Assembly (NCBI GenBank): GCA_021272315.1
Contig: JAJSLI010000169.1
Span: forward strand, 1 to 52,594
DNA length: 52,594 bases
Source: Methylacidiphilales bacterium
GTDB taxonomy: Bacteria; Verrucomicrobiota; Verrucomicrobiia; Methylacidiphilales; UBA1321
Direction of reading: 5' to 3'
Shown here one piece after another: positions 28,263-36,826 of this stretch. The position numbers and the translations under genes are program-made. The notes under the pieces are model-generated. The model did not search any database. It had not been told where the DNA came from and was given only the letters and a program-made list of their open reading frames with translations. Numbering within the stretch: the first letter of the stretch is position 1; each line of letters starts with the position of its first letter.

Positions 28263-31200
28263 CTATTCGGTTACCGGCTCGATTCGCGCGGTCAGCACCT
28301 CGCCGGTGAATCGATCGATGGCCACGTGGACCCAATAGCGGCGCTCGCCCTCGACCGTGAAATTATTCAGGGATGTTGCCGTCGGACTATAGCGCCCCGA
28401 CTGCGCAATGACATCAATGAGGAGATTCCAAGTGCGGGTATTGGTGATATCCGCAAGGGAACGGACAAAGGCCTCGCGATTGAATTTAAATTGCCAGGGG
28501 GAGCCCGGAATCGGCAGGGAGCTCGAGGTAGCGGTGGCAACTTGCGAAGTAAACGCGGGCATGGCGGCAATATTATTGATCACATTCGTGGGGGCATCGA
28601 ACGGCCCGATCACCGTTCGGATCGCCTGGGCAATCGTGCTGGCCTGGGAGGCGGTGAGAGGGGTTGTGGTTGGACTCGCCGGATCCTGATAATTGTTCAT
28701 CAGGATGGCCGCCAAAACCGGCTCGCTGGCCCCATTCAAGTCGAGCACGCCGGCCCGGTTGGTATTGTCATTCTCGTGCGCGCTGAACAAATCGAGCAAC
28801 CCGCCGTCCGCGCTGTTCGTGGAGGAAAAATCCAGGGTGCGCCAAGGATCGTCGCGGTAAGCATAGCCCATTTCTGCCACCGAGGCGAAGGGGCGGCCGA
28901 GGAAGAAGGGGCGCGCGCTACCAGTAGCAACAAGATAAAAGGGACTGTCCGTTCCGTGAGTTTCCGGTGATGACATTTCCGTCCCACTCGGGTTGGGATC
29001 GGCCTTCCGAGTTATGCCATCCGGATCGGCATAACTATTGATATTTGCGCCCGACGTGAAGTTGGTGAGATTATAGGCGAAGTTAGCGATGTAGGCGGTA
29101 TCCCCCGAAAAATTCGTAGCAAAGCTAAAGCCTTGGGCAGTTGTCGCGCCGCCGCTGGCCTCCAGATTCCAATTGTTCACATTGTTCCCCAGCATTCCAC
29201 TTTCCGGGCCTCCGGTCACATAGCCCAGGCGGCTCGTGCGCGGATCAGAATGTTCGACGCCTTCGACGGCGAAGGCACCACTATAATTAGCGTCATTCCA
29301 GTCGTTAAGCGTGTTCATGCAGGTCGTAACCTGATTCCACCCCCCGCCATCATTGTCCATCGTGCCAAAGCCTGGACTGGGGTAGTAGTTGGTGACTTGC
29401 ATGCCGGGAAGGGCCGCGTAGGGGACCCAATTGCCGTTGACGTACATTTCCATGTCAAGGGTCATCGGTACGGGCATATTTACCCATGATCCGTTGCCCA
29501 CCCCACTGCCGGACGAGTTCGTTACAAAACCCATGTTTGTTGCAGCGGCCTGGGACACCGATATGATTCCCAGGCAGATGCCTACTTGGTACGGACTGCC
29601 GCTGTAGGGGGTATAGCCGTAGCCGGCCGGGACCGCCGGACTGGGGAATTCCGCATAAGCGGGGAGGTTGGTTCCACTGGGGACATCGGTGGGGCGCAGG
29701 CCGTCGATATAGTTGAAATAGCGGGATGAGGTGGTCTGGAAGGTAAGGTACGTATTCGTGTTGATTATGGGGGTGCTGATATCCTGCTGAGCGCCTGTGC
29801 TGACCGGTGCATTCTCTTGGAAATACATATAGGACTTCCCATTTGCCCTGATCCTGTATTGCTGCGGCTGCCCGGCGGGGGGGGCGTAGGCGTTGCGGTA
29901 GGGATTCCAAAGGGCAAAAAGGAAATAGGCGTCGACGAGAGAATTAGTAGTTCCGAAGTACGGCACGGGGGCAGTCAGGTCGTCAGAGAAGGTCTGCTGC
30001 GCAATCCATGAGATGTAGGGAGCGTTGACTTCGCCGGCAATGAAGAGGTTGTTGTAGTTGCTGGAGGACTGCGACGTGCTCGGAACCGTAACAAAAGGCG
30101 AACCGTGCGGTATACCTTCACCGCCCAGGTACAGAACCATGGGTGTATTGGTATTGCTGGCGTTGTATTGACTCATGATGGAAAGACCGAGGGCGAATAT
30201 CTGGCGCGTTGTGCTTATGTCCTGGGAGGAAGTGATGATGAGGGGCGAAACATAAGTCGGATTTTGTGGGCTTTGGTTTGTCCCACCCAACACGCCACTG
30301 GTGTTTGGCCCGCCCATGCTGGCGCCGAGCGAACCGTTCAGGATGCCGGCCTGGAGAAGTTCCCAGAAAGTCGGTTCGCGGTTCTCGCTGGCGACCGTGG
30401 CCAGACTGTCGATTGTCGGCAGCGTGGTCATCACGGCGCCGGTGTCTGGATTGACATAATCCCAGCATCCGAGGTCGCCACGCCCGGCCGTCCCCGGTTG
30501 CATGCAAAAATTGGTCAGGATCAACTCTAAATTGGGTATCCCGCCCGTCGTTCCGTTGGTATTGGAAAACCAGGCTAATCGTGACAGAGGGAACCGGTGC
30601 TTGAGAAGAGGCTCTCCAGCTATAGCCGTCGTACCATCCGAAGATCGGGTGAATTCCGGCGTTTCCGGTTGCACCCGAATGGCCATGACGTCCGGGTTAT
30701 TGGTAGGGTTAACGGTAATGGCAGTGGTATTTACTGCAGGAGTTACCGCAGGATAATAGGAAGGCTGATCGGAGGTGAGGGTGAAGGTGGTGAGGTAGGG
30801 AAGGGCCGCGGTCAGGGTCGTCGAAGCGCCATTGGTGATGGCAGTTTGGATATAGCTGATCAAGTCCCTGCGACCAACGAAAGCTTGATCGCCCGGAGAG
30901 GGCACGTTGGTGGTGGTGGTGGTTCCACTGCTCGTTACGGTGTAGGGCAGGCCGGACTGCGCCACGCTGGTGTATCCGTTGGTCGCGTTGAGCATATAAT
31001 TGGTATAGACGGCGGCATTGCTGGCGGTTGCCGTATTGCGCCAACTGACCAGGGCATTGGCATCGCTCAAACCATTGGGATCGTTAATGGGCGGATTGGT
31101 TAAAAGAGCCGCCAAATCGATTTGCGACAGCAACCCCCGCTGCATGGTATATGAATTCGTGCTGGATATGCCACTGGCACTACTGCCGTTTGGATAACCC

Positions 31201-31946
31201 GCCACGTTGACATCGATCAAGGCGCCCTCGTTGTAAATGGCATAGGCGTAGCGCCCGACGACATAATTGGAGTTGGTGGCATTTTTATCCGACAAGGTGG
31301 CAAGGGTGGGAAGGGCCGATGCCGTTGCATTGGTGATGGCGCCCCCGCGGGTGACCAGGACCCAGTCGGGTGGGATGTAGTTGCCAGGCACATTGTTGGT
31401 TGCCCCGGAACCGGGATCTTCCAACAAACCCGGCGCGTTCCATCGACTGATTAAAATGTAGCGGCCATTCGCGGATGCATTCGTGGTGCTGTTACCGGAC
31501 GCCGAGCGGACCGGGCTCGTGATCGTGCTACTGTAATAGGAACCGGTCCAAAAATTGGAGAGCGAGGCGCTTTGTGCGACCAGATTGGTAAAACCCTGGT
31601 CCTCCACGCGGCTCGGCACCATGGTCAAATTCGTCGTGGGTATGTATAGATTGCTGGTACTACTGCCTTGCGGAAGAAAAGTACCATTAGCATTGGTTGA
31701 ACCGGCCACGATTTCGTTGCGCAGGTCGCCCACGATGGTATCCATGGCGGTATGGGCGACAATATCGGCCCGGAATTGTCCGGCGCTGGAAAAGGAAATC
31801 TGGCGGTTAAGAAGGCTTACATTCAAGAACACCAGGATGAGCGCGCTGATCAAGACCAGCGCCGCCAGCGTAATCACCAGGGCGCTGCTTCGTCTGTAGC
31901 GAAGGAAGGAGGCCTGTTGAATGAAGGAGGAATTTTTAGGGCACAT
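28263..31946 (-). CDS. Verru_Chthon cassette protein A (GspK/PilX-like)
   Basis: 1227 aa, the largest cassette member. After a 19-residue basic N-terminus (SSFIQQASFLRYRRSSA) comes a long hydrophobic helix (LVITLAALVLISALILVFLNVSLL) followed by NRQISFSSAGQFRADIVAHTAMDTIVGDLR, an amphipathic continuation as in GspK and PilX; it lacks a classical GFxxxE prepilin motif, again like GspK-type proteins. The rest is Asn/Ser/Thr/Tyr-rich and presumably extracytoplasmic, with a possible C-terminal helix-hairpin-like region near LDLNGASEPVLAAILMNN (GspK proteins carry related SAM-like folds). Its start overlaps protein C by 11 bp, so the cassette is translationally coupled. Function is not established; it may be the tip of a pseudopilus-like filament. 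Confidence 0.82.
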   Translation of the reverse strand: MCPKNSSFIQQASFLRYRRSSALVITLAALVLISALILVFLNVSLLNRQISFSSAGQFRADIVAHTAMDTIVGDLRNEIVAGSTNANGTFLPQGSSTSNLYIPTTNLTMVPSRVEDQGFTNLVAQSASLSNFWTGSYYSSTITSPVRSASGNSTTNASANGRYILISRWNAPGLLEDPGSGATNNVPGNYIPPDWVLVTRGGAITNATASALPTLATLSDKNATNSNYVVGRYAYAIYNEGALIDVNVAGYPNGSSASGISSTNSYTMQRGLLSQIDLAALLTNPPINDPNGLSDANALVSWRNTATASNAAVYTNYMLNATNGYTSVAQSGLPYTVTSSGTTTTTNVPSPGDQAFVGRRDLISYIQTAITNGASTTLTAALPYLTTFTLTSDQPSYYPAVTPAVNTTAITVNPTNNPDVMAIRVQPETPEFTRSSDGTTAIAGEPLLKHRFPLSRLAWFSNTNGTTGGIPNLELILTNFCMQPGTAGRGDLGCWDYVNPDTGAVMTTLPTIDSLATVASENREPTFWELLQAGILNGSLGASMGGPNTSGVLGGTNQSPQNPTYVSPLIITSSQDISTTRQIFALGLSIMSQYNASNTNTPMVLYLGGEGIPHGSPFVTVPSTSQSSSNYNNLFIAGEVNAPYISWIAQQTFSDDLTAPVPYFGTTNSLVDAYFLFALWNPYRNAYAPPAGQPQQYRIRANGKSYMYFQENAPVSTGAQQDISTPIINTNTYLTFQTTSSRYFNYIDGLRPTDVPSGTNLPAYAEFPSPAVPAGYGYTPYSGSPYQVGICLGIISVSQAAATNMGFVTNSSGSGVGNGSWVNMPVPMTLDMEMYVNGNWVPYAALPGMQVTNYYPSPGFGTMDNDGGGWNQVTTCMNTLNDWNDANYSGAFAVEGVEHSDPRTSRLGYVTGGPESGMLGNNVNNWNLEASGGATTAQGFSFATNFSGDTAYIANFAYNLTNFTSGANINSYADPDGITRKADPNPSGTEMSSPETHGTDSPFYLVATGSARPFFLGRPFASVAEMGYAYRDDPWRTLDFSSTNSADGGLLDLFSAHENDNTNRAGVLDLNGASEPVLAAILMNNYQDPASPTTTPLTASQASTIAQAIRTVIGPFDAPTNVINNIAAMPAFTSQVATATSSSLPIPGSPWQFKFNREAFVRSLADITNTRTWNLLIDVIAQSGRYSPTATSLNNFTVEGERRYWVHVAIDRFTGEVLTARIEPVTE

Positions 31947-32793
31947 AAAAAGTCCGTTCGTAAACGCGGATGTTTTGCACCACCGCCGCTGGAATGTTCG
32001 GGAATGATCCCGGCGTGTTGATAGCCGCGTACCAACTCGTGATGGGGTCCGCGGTCGAGCTGCTCGGTGCAGAATTCAGGTCCGTCGCAATTTGCGTGAG
32101 TTGACTCGGCGTGATCAGTTGACGGCCTTGACTGTCCAAAACTGCGACCGCAACCACCAAGCCCGCGACATCGCTATAAGTATACGTGCTGCTATAGCTG
32201 GATGTTGTGCTTAACGCTCCCGTGTTGAGCAGGTAACAACACCCCAATTGAAAAACCTCGCCAGACAAGACATCGTAATCACCCGAGGCAGGCAGGGTGT
32301 TAAAAGGCGACGAAGACGATGGTATTTGCAAAAATTGCGGAAAAGTAGCGCCGTTTATTGACGTCGATGACGTCGGATAATTGAGGCCCGTTGCTCCACG
32401 ATCCAGCTGAGGATAACCCGACGCATTCGTATTCGACGTCGTGATCATATAGCCCACGGTGGCAAGCTGACGCGTCCCCGAATAACCGTCCACCTGGCTG
32501 TAAAATTGAAGGCTGCTGTTCGTGCCGCTCGTAATCGAGAAATTCATCCCCAAGTCCGGCCGCCGCGGCCTGGCCGCCAAATCCGAGGCGATACGATCAA
32601 AAACAACCCGGGCCTGACCGGTGGCATCGAGCCGCCTGGAAGTTGCCGTCGTGGCTTGACTGGTCAAAACCGCCACTTGGGCCAGAAGAACGGCCAGAAT
32701 GGCCAGCACGGCGATGGCCGCCATCAATTCCACCAAGGTGAAGCCTTGGTCGCCTGGGGATTGCCCTTGAGTCGATGCAGATGTCCGGATCAT
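31936..32793 (-). CDS. Verru_Chthon cassette protein C (GspJ/PilW-like)
   Basis: 285 aa from MIRTSASTQGQSPGDQ; the 44-codon upstream extension lies inside the protein B gene. A prepilin-type signal GFTLVELMAAIAVLAILAVLL (Gly18, Phe+1, Glu+5) is followed by ATTATSRRLDATGQARVVFDRIASDLA, matching the PulJ/GspJ pattern of helix then conserved acidic stretch. It is expected to be cleaved and N-methylated by a prepilin peptidase (not in the window) and inserted in the inner membrane. The ATG overlaps the stop of protein B by 4 bp (ATGA). Confidence 0.85.
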   Translation of the reverse strand: MIRTSASTQGQSPGDQGFTLVELMAAIAVLAILAVLLAQVAVLTSQATTATSRRLDATGQARVVFDRIASDLAARPRRPDLGMNFSITSGTNSSLQFYSQVDGYSGTRQLATVGYMITTSNTNASGYPQLDRGATGLNYPTSSTSINGATFPQFLQIPSSSSPFNTLPASGDYDVLSGEVFQLGCCYLLNTGALSTTSSYSSTYTYSDVAGLVVAVAVLDSQGRQLITPSQLTQIATDLNSAPSSSTADPITSWYAAINTPGSFPNIPAAVVQNIRVYERTFYVP

Positions 32794-33296
32794 GGCTGAG
32801 GAATGGTCGCGACGGTGTCCACGAAGTCCGAGGAGTTGGAGTTGAGCGCGGGCCAGCTCACTTTGATGTAGGCCTGGTAAGGAGCCAGACCGGAACTGCC
32901 GTTCGCTGGCGGCATAAAGACACATTCCACCAGATAGTGCGACCCGCTTAAGTTGTTGGTGGTGTATGGACTGCTGTCGCTGACCCCAAAAGTGTTTGTC
33001 ATCGCAACGGTCATGGTATTGCTCAATGCCGGCAGAAAGTAATTTGAGGATTGATCCGTGAGGGGCGTGGCTTTCCGGTCCGCAATCACCGCGCTCATGA
33101 CATTGATCGCCCCACTTTCGTCCAGGGATTCCTTGGAAGATTCCAAGCCAACCGGCAATAGAGAAACCATGGCAAGTATGGCGAACGCCGTGACGCCCAA
33201 GGCAAGAACCACCTCAACCAGCGAAAAGGCGCGGACGTTCCTTGAGTTGTAAAGGCCGCCTTGACGCGCATGGGCCGAAAAAAAAAGGATTCTCAT
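32790..33296 (-). CDS. Verru_Chthon cassette protein B (GspI/PilV-like)
   Basis: 168 aa. A prepilin-like motif AFSLVEVVLALGVTAFAILAMVSLLPVGL has Ala rather than Gly before the cleavage position, followed by SSKESLDESGAINVMSAVIADRKATPL, typical of the small GspI/PilV class. Length suits a minor pseudopilin. It overlaps protein D by 4 bp and protein C by 4 bp, so these three genes are probably made in fixed ratio. Confidence 0.85.
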   Translation of the reverse strand: MRILFFSAHARQGGLYNSRNVRAFSLVEVVLALGVTAFAILAMVSLLPVGLESSKESLDESGAINVMSAVIADRKATPLTDQSSNYFLPALSNTMTVAMTNTFGVSDSSPYTTNNLSGSHYLVECVFMPPANGSSGLAPYQAYIKVSWPALNSNSSDFVDTVATIPQP

Positions 33297-34039
33297 GGAC
33301 GAAAGACGTTAACCTGCCCGGTCAGCGTGCCCACTTGAAGCGCCGCGACGTTGGGATCACTGGCGTTGCTTCCACGAACCGGCTGTAAGATCATTTGGAC
33401 CCAATGCGTACCGTCAGGGGAGGATAAACCAAGCGAGGCTTCGCCTTGAGGATTAAATTGCAACACATAGGTACTGCCAGTGGCATTCGTACCCCCGCCA
33501 AAAGTCACGTTCGTTCCCCCACCCGCTTGCTGAAATGTCAGTGTAGTTGACTTGGAAATATCGTCGGCTGAGCTCGCCATAGCCGTCAAGCCGGTACTAC
33601 TGGTGTCAACCGAGGAGCCAAACTTTGACGTGAGTTCCAAGTGATTGTAGGTTTGCAACTTGTTTATCGGGGTGTAGTTCGCATTCGATAAGTCAGTGGA
33701 CTGACCTGTCGTGCCCGCTACCACACCTACCATCAATTCTTGCGTCGTGGTATTTTGAGAAAACCCCACCCACACATAGGTATTATGAGCCATGGCATAA
33801 GCCCGGGCCTGGTTCAGCAACATGGAAATCCCGTTCACCTCCTGATTCAAGTTTCCGTTATTGCTCAACGCACTCAGGGCGGGGCCGGCAAGCGAAGCCA
33901 ATATTCCTATGATCGCTATAACCACCAGCAACTCAATCAGGGTAAAGGCAGAACTCCTCCTTGGTAGCCGGAAGCCGGGACTGGGTTCCAAAAAGGCATC
34001 CCCTTTGTTTCGCCTTGATAGAACAATAGGATGTATCAT
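33293..34039 (-). CDS. Verru_Chthon cassette protein D (GspH/FimT-like)
   Basis: 248 aa; first gene of the cassette. A 31-residue basic leader (MIHPIVLSRRNK...RRSSA) precedes FTLIELLVVIAIIGILASLAGPALSAL, a classical type IV prepilin helix with Glu+5, and then LNQEVNGISMLLNQARAYAMAHNTYVWVGF, very like the FimT/GspH pattern of a helix followed by a beta-domain. The long leader is unusual, but no better start was found. The promoter region carries a LacI-type operator (34194) and two 19-bp direct repeats (34102, 34131). Confidence 0.85.
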   Translation of the reverse strand: MIHPIVLSRRNKGDAFLEPSPGFRLPRRSSAFTLIELLVVIAIIGILASLAGPALSALSNNGNLNQEVNGISMLLNQARAYAMAHNTYVWVGFSQNTTTQELMVGVVAGTTGQSTDLSNANYTPINKLQTYNHLELTSKFGSSVDTSSTGLTAMASSADDISKSTTLTFQQAGGGTNVTFGGGTNATGSTYVLQFNPQGEASLGLSSPDGTHWVQMILQPVRGSNASDPNVAALQVGTLTGQVNVFRP

Positions 34040-34101
34040 GACGCAGTTCCGTGAGGTGGTGAAAAACTCATTTTCCTATGGGATTTTCTTCTACTGTAAT
34101 C

Positions 34102-34149
34102 ATGTCAGTACAATGTATGTTGAGCTACCTATGTCAGTACAATGTATGT
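34102..34149. promoter_or_regulatory. Pair of 19-bp direct repeats before the Verru_Chthon cassette
   Basis: ATGTCAGTACAATGTATGT occurs exactly at 34102-34120 and 34131-34149, spaced 29 bp start to start, 63 to 110 bp upstream of the protein D start. Each repeat contains the small inverted repeat TACAtTGTA (minus strand). Spacing of nearly three helical turns would put two bound regulators on the same face. They do not resemble the GTCAA-N4-TTGAC site nearby. Confidence 0.6.
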
Positions 34150-34193
34150 GATTACGATAATGCCTTAGTGGCACGAAGACAATGGTTGTGGAG

Positions 34194-34207
34194 GTCAAAT
34201 TGTTGAC
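34194..34207. promoter_or_regulatory. Candidate LacI-type operator, copy 2
   Basis: GTCAAATTGTTGAC, identical to the site at 8142, sits just past the LacI coding end (its last base is in the LacI stop codon) and 155 bp upstream of the Verru_Chthon cassette. It would suit repression or activation of the cassette by the adjacent LacI protein. Confidence 0.5.
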
Positions 34208-35280
34208 TAAACAGGGAACTTCTTTCCTTTACTCTCGCTCAAATTGATTCGTCGGGTGGTACGATTCTCTCTCCAAGTCCCTTCTATGAGAATATTCTGG
34301 GGGATGAGGGGAATGCCGCGCCTATGCGAATGAAGCAGCTGAACCAAATGATCGACCGCGGCCCGTCCAATTTCTATTTCATTTTGGTCGACTCCACTGT
34401 GCACGGTGTCATCGCGAGTAACCCCCAGGCTGACGGCCCCAAGCTTCTGTGGCACAGAAAAGCCCGGTGACTCGGAAATCAAATCAATGAAGTGGGTCTC
34501 GTCGACAATCACGGCGTCCAAACGGTTGGCTCGAATCCAGTCGAGGATGCGAGTTTTTTCCCAACCTTCCACCAAGAGGGGATCGATTCGGCACGCCTTT
34601 CGCCCGCTTGCTATCTCGGAAAAATAGCCGCCGACCCACGCTCCGTCCACCCGGCCATTCCATATGCGATGGACACAAAGGCCGATGCGCCGGTATCCAA
34701 ATGAATATAGCTTGCGCACGGTCAGCTTCACCGTCCGAAAATGATGGTTCGTCACGCGATGAAAGGAGGGAAAGGCGAGGGAGTAACCGAAGCTGACCGC
34801 CGCGAAGGACGACCAGTCCATGCGAATGCGCATCTGCATGCGCGCTCCCGGCTGGGGATGGATGAGAATTCCGGCTATGCCGCGATTTTCCAGCACCTGG
34901 GCCATCAGCGCGGGGGTCATGCCCGGCTTGCGCAAAAGAAATTCCTCCAGTTTGTAGCCCAGTTCCCCCGCCCGCTGCTGCGCTCCCTCAAGATAGGCGC
35001 TAAAACTTGTGCGGAGATGGAAAACCGATTTACTGTCGTTGACCAGCCACGCCAGCGTGGAGTGATAGGTCGGCGGCCGGATGGCGTTCCGGTAGAAGGC
35101 CAGCGCCTTCATCATCGGATCGGGGCTGTAGCCCGCCTCCCGCGCAACGCGAAGAATTTTTTTCCTGGTTTCAGCCGGCAGCCGGGGTTCCCCGCGCAGG
35201 GCCAGCGAGACGGTTGAATAATGAAAGCCCGATTTTTTTGCGATATCTCGGATGGTGATCCGGCGGGGGATGAGGTCCAT
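34207..35280 (-). CDS. LacI/GalR-family transcriptional regulator
   Basis: 357 aa. The N-terminal helix-turn-helix is clear: ITIRDIAKKSGFHYSTVSLALRG (8-30), followed by the hinge-type RVAREAGYSPDPMMKAL. The rest is a periplasmic-binding-protein-like effector domain (YLEGAQQRAGELGYKLEEF, GIAGILIHP, GYRRIGLCV, VDQNEIEIGRAAVDHLVQLL). It lies just upstream of, and on the same strand as, the Verru_Chthon cassette. A near-copy of the GTCAA-N4-TTGAC palindrome overlaps its own promoter (35289), suggesting autoregulation. The effector cannot be predicted; sugars are usual in the family. Confidence 0.92.
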   Translation of the reverse strand: MDLIPRRITIRDIAKKSGFHYSTVSLALRGEPRLPAETRKKILRVAREAGYSPDPMMKALAFYRNAIRPPTYHSTLAWLVNDSKSVFHLRTSFSAYLEGAQQRAGELGYKLEEFLLRKPGMTPALMAQVLENRGIAGILIHPQPGARMQMRIRMDWSSFAAVSFGYSLAFPSFHRVTNHHFRTVKLTVRKLYSFGYRRIGLCVHRIWNGRVDGAWVGGYFSEIASGRKACRIDPLLVEGWEKTRILDWIRANRLDAVIVDETHFIDLISESPGFSVPQKLGAVSLGVTRDDTVHSGVDQNEIEIGRAAVDHLVQLLHSHRRGIPLIPQNILIEGTWRENRTTRRINLSESKGKKFPV

Positions 35281-35288
35281 GGAGGGCG

Positions 35289-35323
35289 GTCAACAATTTG
35301 AATGGCAAGGCCCTTGTTGTCAA
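35289..35323 (-). promoter_or_regulatory. LacI promoter with overlapping candidate operator, copy 3
   Basis: On the minus strand, TTGACA (35323-35318) and the weak -10 CAAATT (35300-35295) are 17 bp apart. The operator GTCAACAATTTGA (35289-35301, plus strand; 13 of 14 bases of the palindrome when 35302 is counted) covers the -10 and likely start point, 8 bp before the ATG. A CAAGGGCCTTG palindrome lies in the spacer. Placement fits autorepression. Confidence 0.5.
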
Positions 35324-35461
35324 AAAAATAGTTTCGCAGAGTTCAAAAATCAGCCTTACTTCAGAGATTCATGCTACGAGAATGATGTTCTCGCCTAGGG
35401 AACCTTGTGGAGATACCGTATTCCTTCAGGATGGGGTATTTGTCCCTCGCGTCACTCTTTC

Positions 35462-35476
35462 TATCGAATTCGATCA
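35462..35476. promoter_or_regulatory. Candidate DeoR operator upstream of the SGNH gene
   Basis: TATCGA-AT-TCGATC, with a perfect core ATCGAATTCGAT (35463-35474), lies 45 bp upstream of the SGNH gene start. It matches the GATYGA-N2-TCRATC pattern seen at the DeoR gene start and at the BMC promoter with one mismatch. Confidence 0.45.
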
Positions 35477-35520
35477 GATGATTCCATGTTCATAACGTGA
35501 CCTTTAATACCTCTATAACT

Positions 35521-36756
35521 ATGATGCGGACGATCATGATGATTGGTGCGCTCGGCCTTACTTGCGGCATCTCGAGAGCACAGGATGTGACCCAATACCA
35601 AAGGGTTCTCTTCATCGGCGACAGCATCACACTCCACGGACCTGCAGCGAATCTCGGCTGGTCGGGCAATTGGGGCATGGCGGCCTCCGCCGAGGACAAG
35701 GATTACGTCCATCTCTTCATCGCGAAATTGACACAGGCCCGGAACGGCTCGGCGCCTATCGTCGCCATCCTCGGAGGAGGGGGAGGCAAAGTGACCGACA
35801 AAGTCGCGTCGGCGTCCAGCTTCACCGACTTCCATGCCGACCTGGCGGTGGTCCAGCTCGGTGAAAATGACAACACCAATGTCAACGAGGAAGGTTTCCA
35901 GCGCCCCTATGAGGGCATTCTCGCGGCGATTCAGGCAGGGAACCCGAAGGTTCGCATCCTTTGCACCGGCGTCTGGGGTTATCCCCTTGGCAATCCGGAA
36001 AAGAATCGGATGATCCGCGCCGCCTGCGACAAATTTGGCGCTACTTACGTCGACCTTGGCAAGATAACGCCGAATCCGGCCGCCCGCGTGCTTTTGGAAA
36101 AACGGTTCACTAACGCTGCTGTCAACTGGCACCCCGGCGACGTGGGTCAGGCAGGCTATGCCGACGCCCTTTGGGATGCCTTGACGGGTCCGGCTCCGGC
36201 GGTCACAGCTTCAACGGCCGCGGCTCCAGCAGTTACCTCCGTCTCCAACTCAGTCCCTCCGATCGTTTCTAATGCGGAAAAGCCTCCGACTATCGATGAA
36301 TTGTGGACCGGCAGTTCCGGTCTTAACTGGCAGCCCCAGCCGACGGTCGAAAACGAACAGGGCCATCCGGTGGTGCGAATCAATGTCACCGATCCTACAC
36401 AAGCCTTGATGCTGGGCGCGCCCTTGGACACCACTGTGTGCAACGGGCATTTTGTCGTGATCGAAACGCGCGTCCGCGGGGAAGGAATTTCGCCCAAGCC
36501 CAACCACTGGAATGGAGTGAAGGTGATGCTCCAAATCGGTAATGCCGAGGGCAAATATGACTATCCGCAGGCGTACCTCCCGGACGGCACTTTTGATTGG
36601 ATGCCGGCGCGCTTGGTGGAACGCATTCCCGACAATACGGTCTCGCTTGCCCTCAGAATCGGTCTGGAAAATGTCAGCGGAACCGCTTTCTTCGACAGCC
36701 TCCACATCACCATTTCGACGAACGAGCCTCCGGCCCCACCTCAGGCTTCACCCTGA
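35521..36756 (+). CDS. Secreted SGNH/GDSL esterase with C-terminal beta-sandwich module
   Basis: 411 aa from MMRTIMMIGALGLTCGISRAQ, a signal peptide; an in-frame ATG 24 bp upstream is less good. Catalytic SGNH domain about 25-220: block I GDSIT with Ser35, Gly in GGGGGK, Asn in GENDNTN, and His204 in NWHPGD. A Pro/Ala/Thr linker (about 222-250) connects to a C-terminal module (about 320-400) containing HWNGVKVML and LPDGTFDW that matches the N-terminal module of the GH5 enzyme at 15238-16782. Such enzymes remove acetyl groups from glycans. It precedes the DeoR gene by 56 bp, with a candidate DeoR site upstream, linking ester removal to 6-deoxysugar catabolism. Confidence 0.85.
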   Translation: MMRTIMMIGALGLTCGISRAQDVTQYQRVLFIGDSITLHGPAANLGWSGNWGMAASAEDKDYVHLFIAKLTQARNGSAPIVAILGGGGGKVTDKVASASSFTDFHADLAVVQLGENDNTNVNEEGFQRPYEGILAAIQAGNPKVRILCTGVWGYPLGNPEKNRMIRAACDKFGATYVDLGKITPNPAARVLLEKRFTNAAVNWHPGDVGQAGYADALWDALTGPAPAVTASTAAAPAVTSVSNSVPPIVSNAEKPPTIDELWTGSSGLNWQPQPTVENEQGHPVVRINVTDPTQALMLGAPLDTTVCNGHFVVIETRVRGEGISPKPNHWNGVKVMLQIGNAEGKYDYPQAYLPDGTFDWMPARLVERIPDNTVSLALRIGLENVSGTAFFDSLHITISTNEPPAPPQASP

Positions 36757-36808
36757 ATTCATTTTGGCCAACATGGGCTGTTTATCTTTGCGTCGAATTG
36801 GAAACTTC

Positions 36809-36826
36809 ATGATTGACTTCAATCAT
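36809..36826. promoter_or_regulatory. DeoR candidate operator at its own start
   Basis: ATGATTGA-CT-TCAATCAT is a perfect 8+2+8 inverted repeat overlapping the TTG start codon used for the DeoR gene. The same half-site pattern occurs over the BMC operon promoter (37736) and before the SGNH gene (35462). Its overlap with the start codon supports autorepression, or means that translation truly starts further downstream. Confidence 0.6.
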
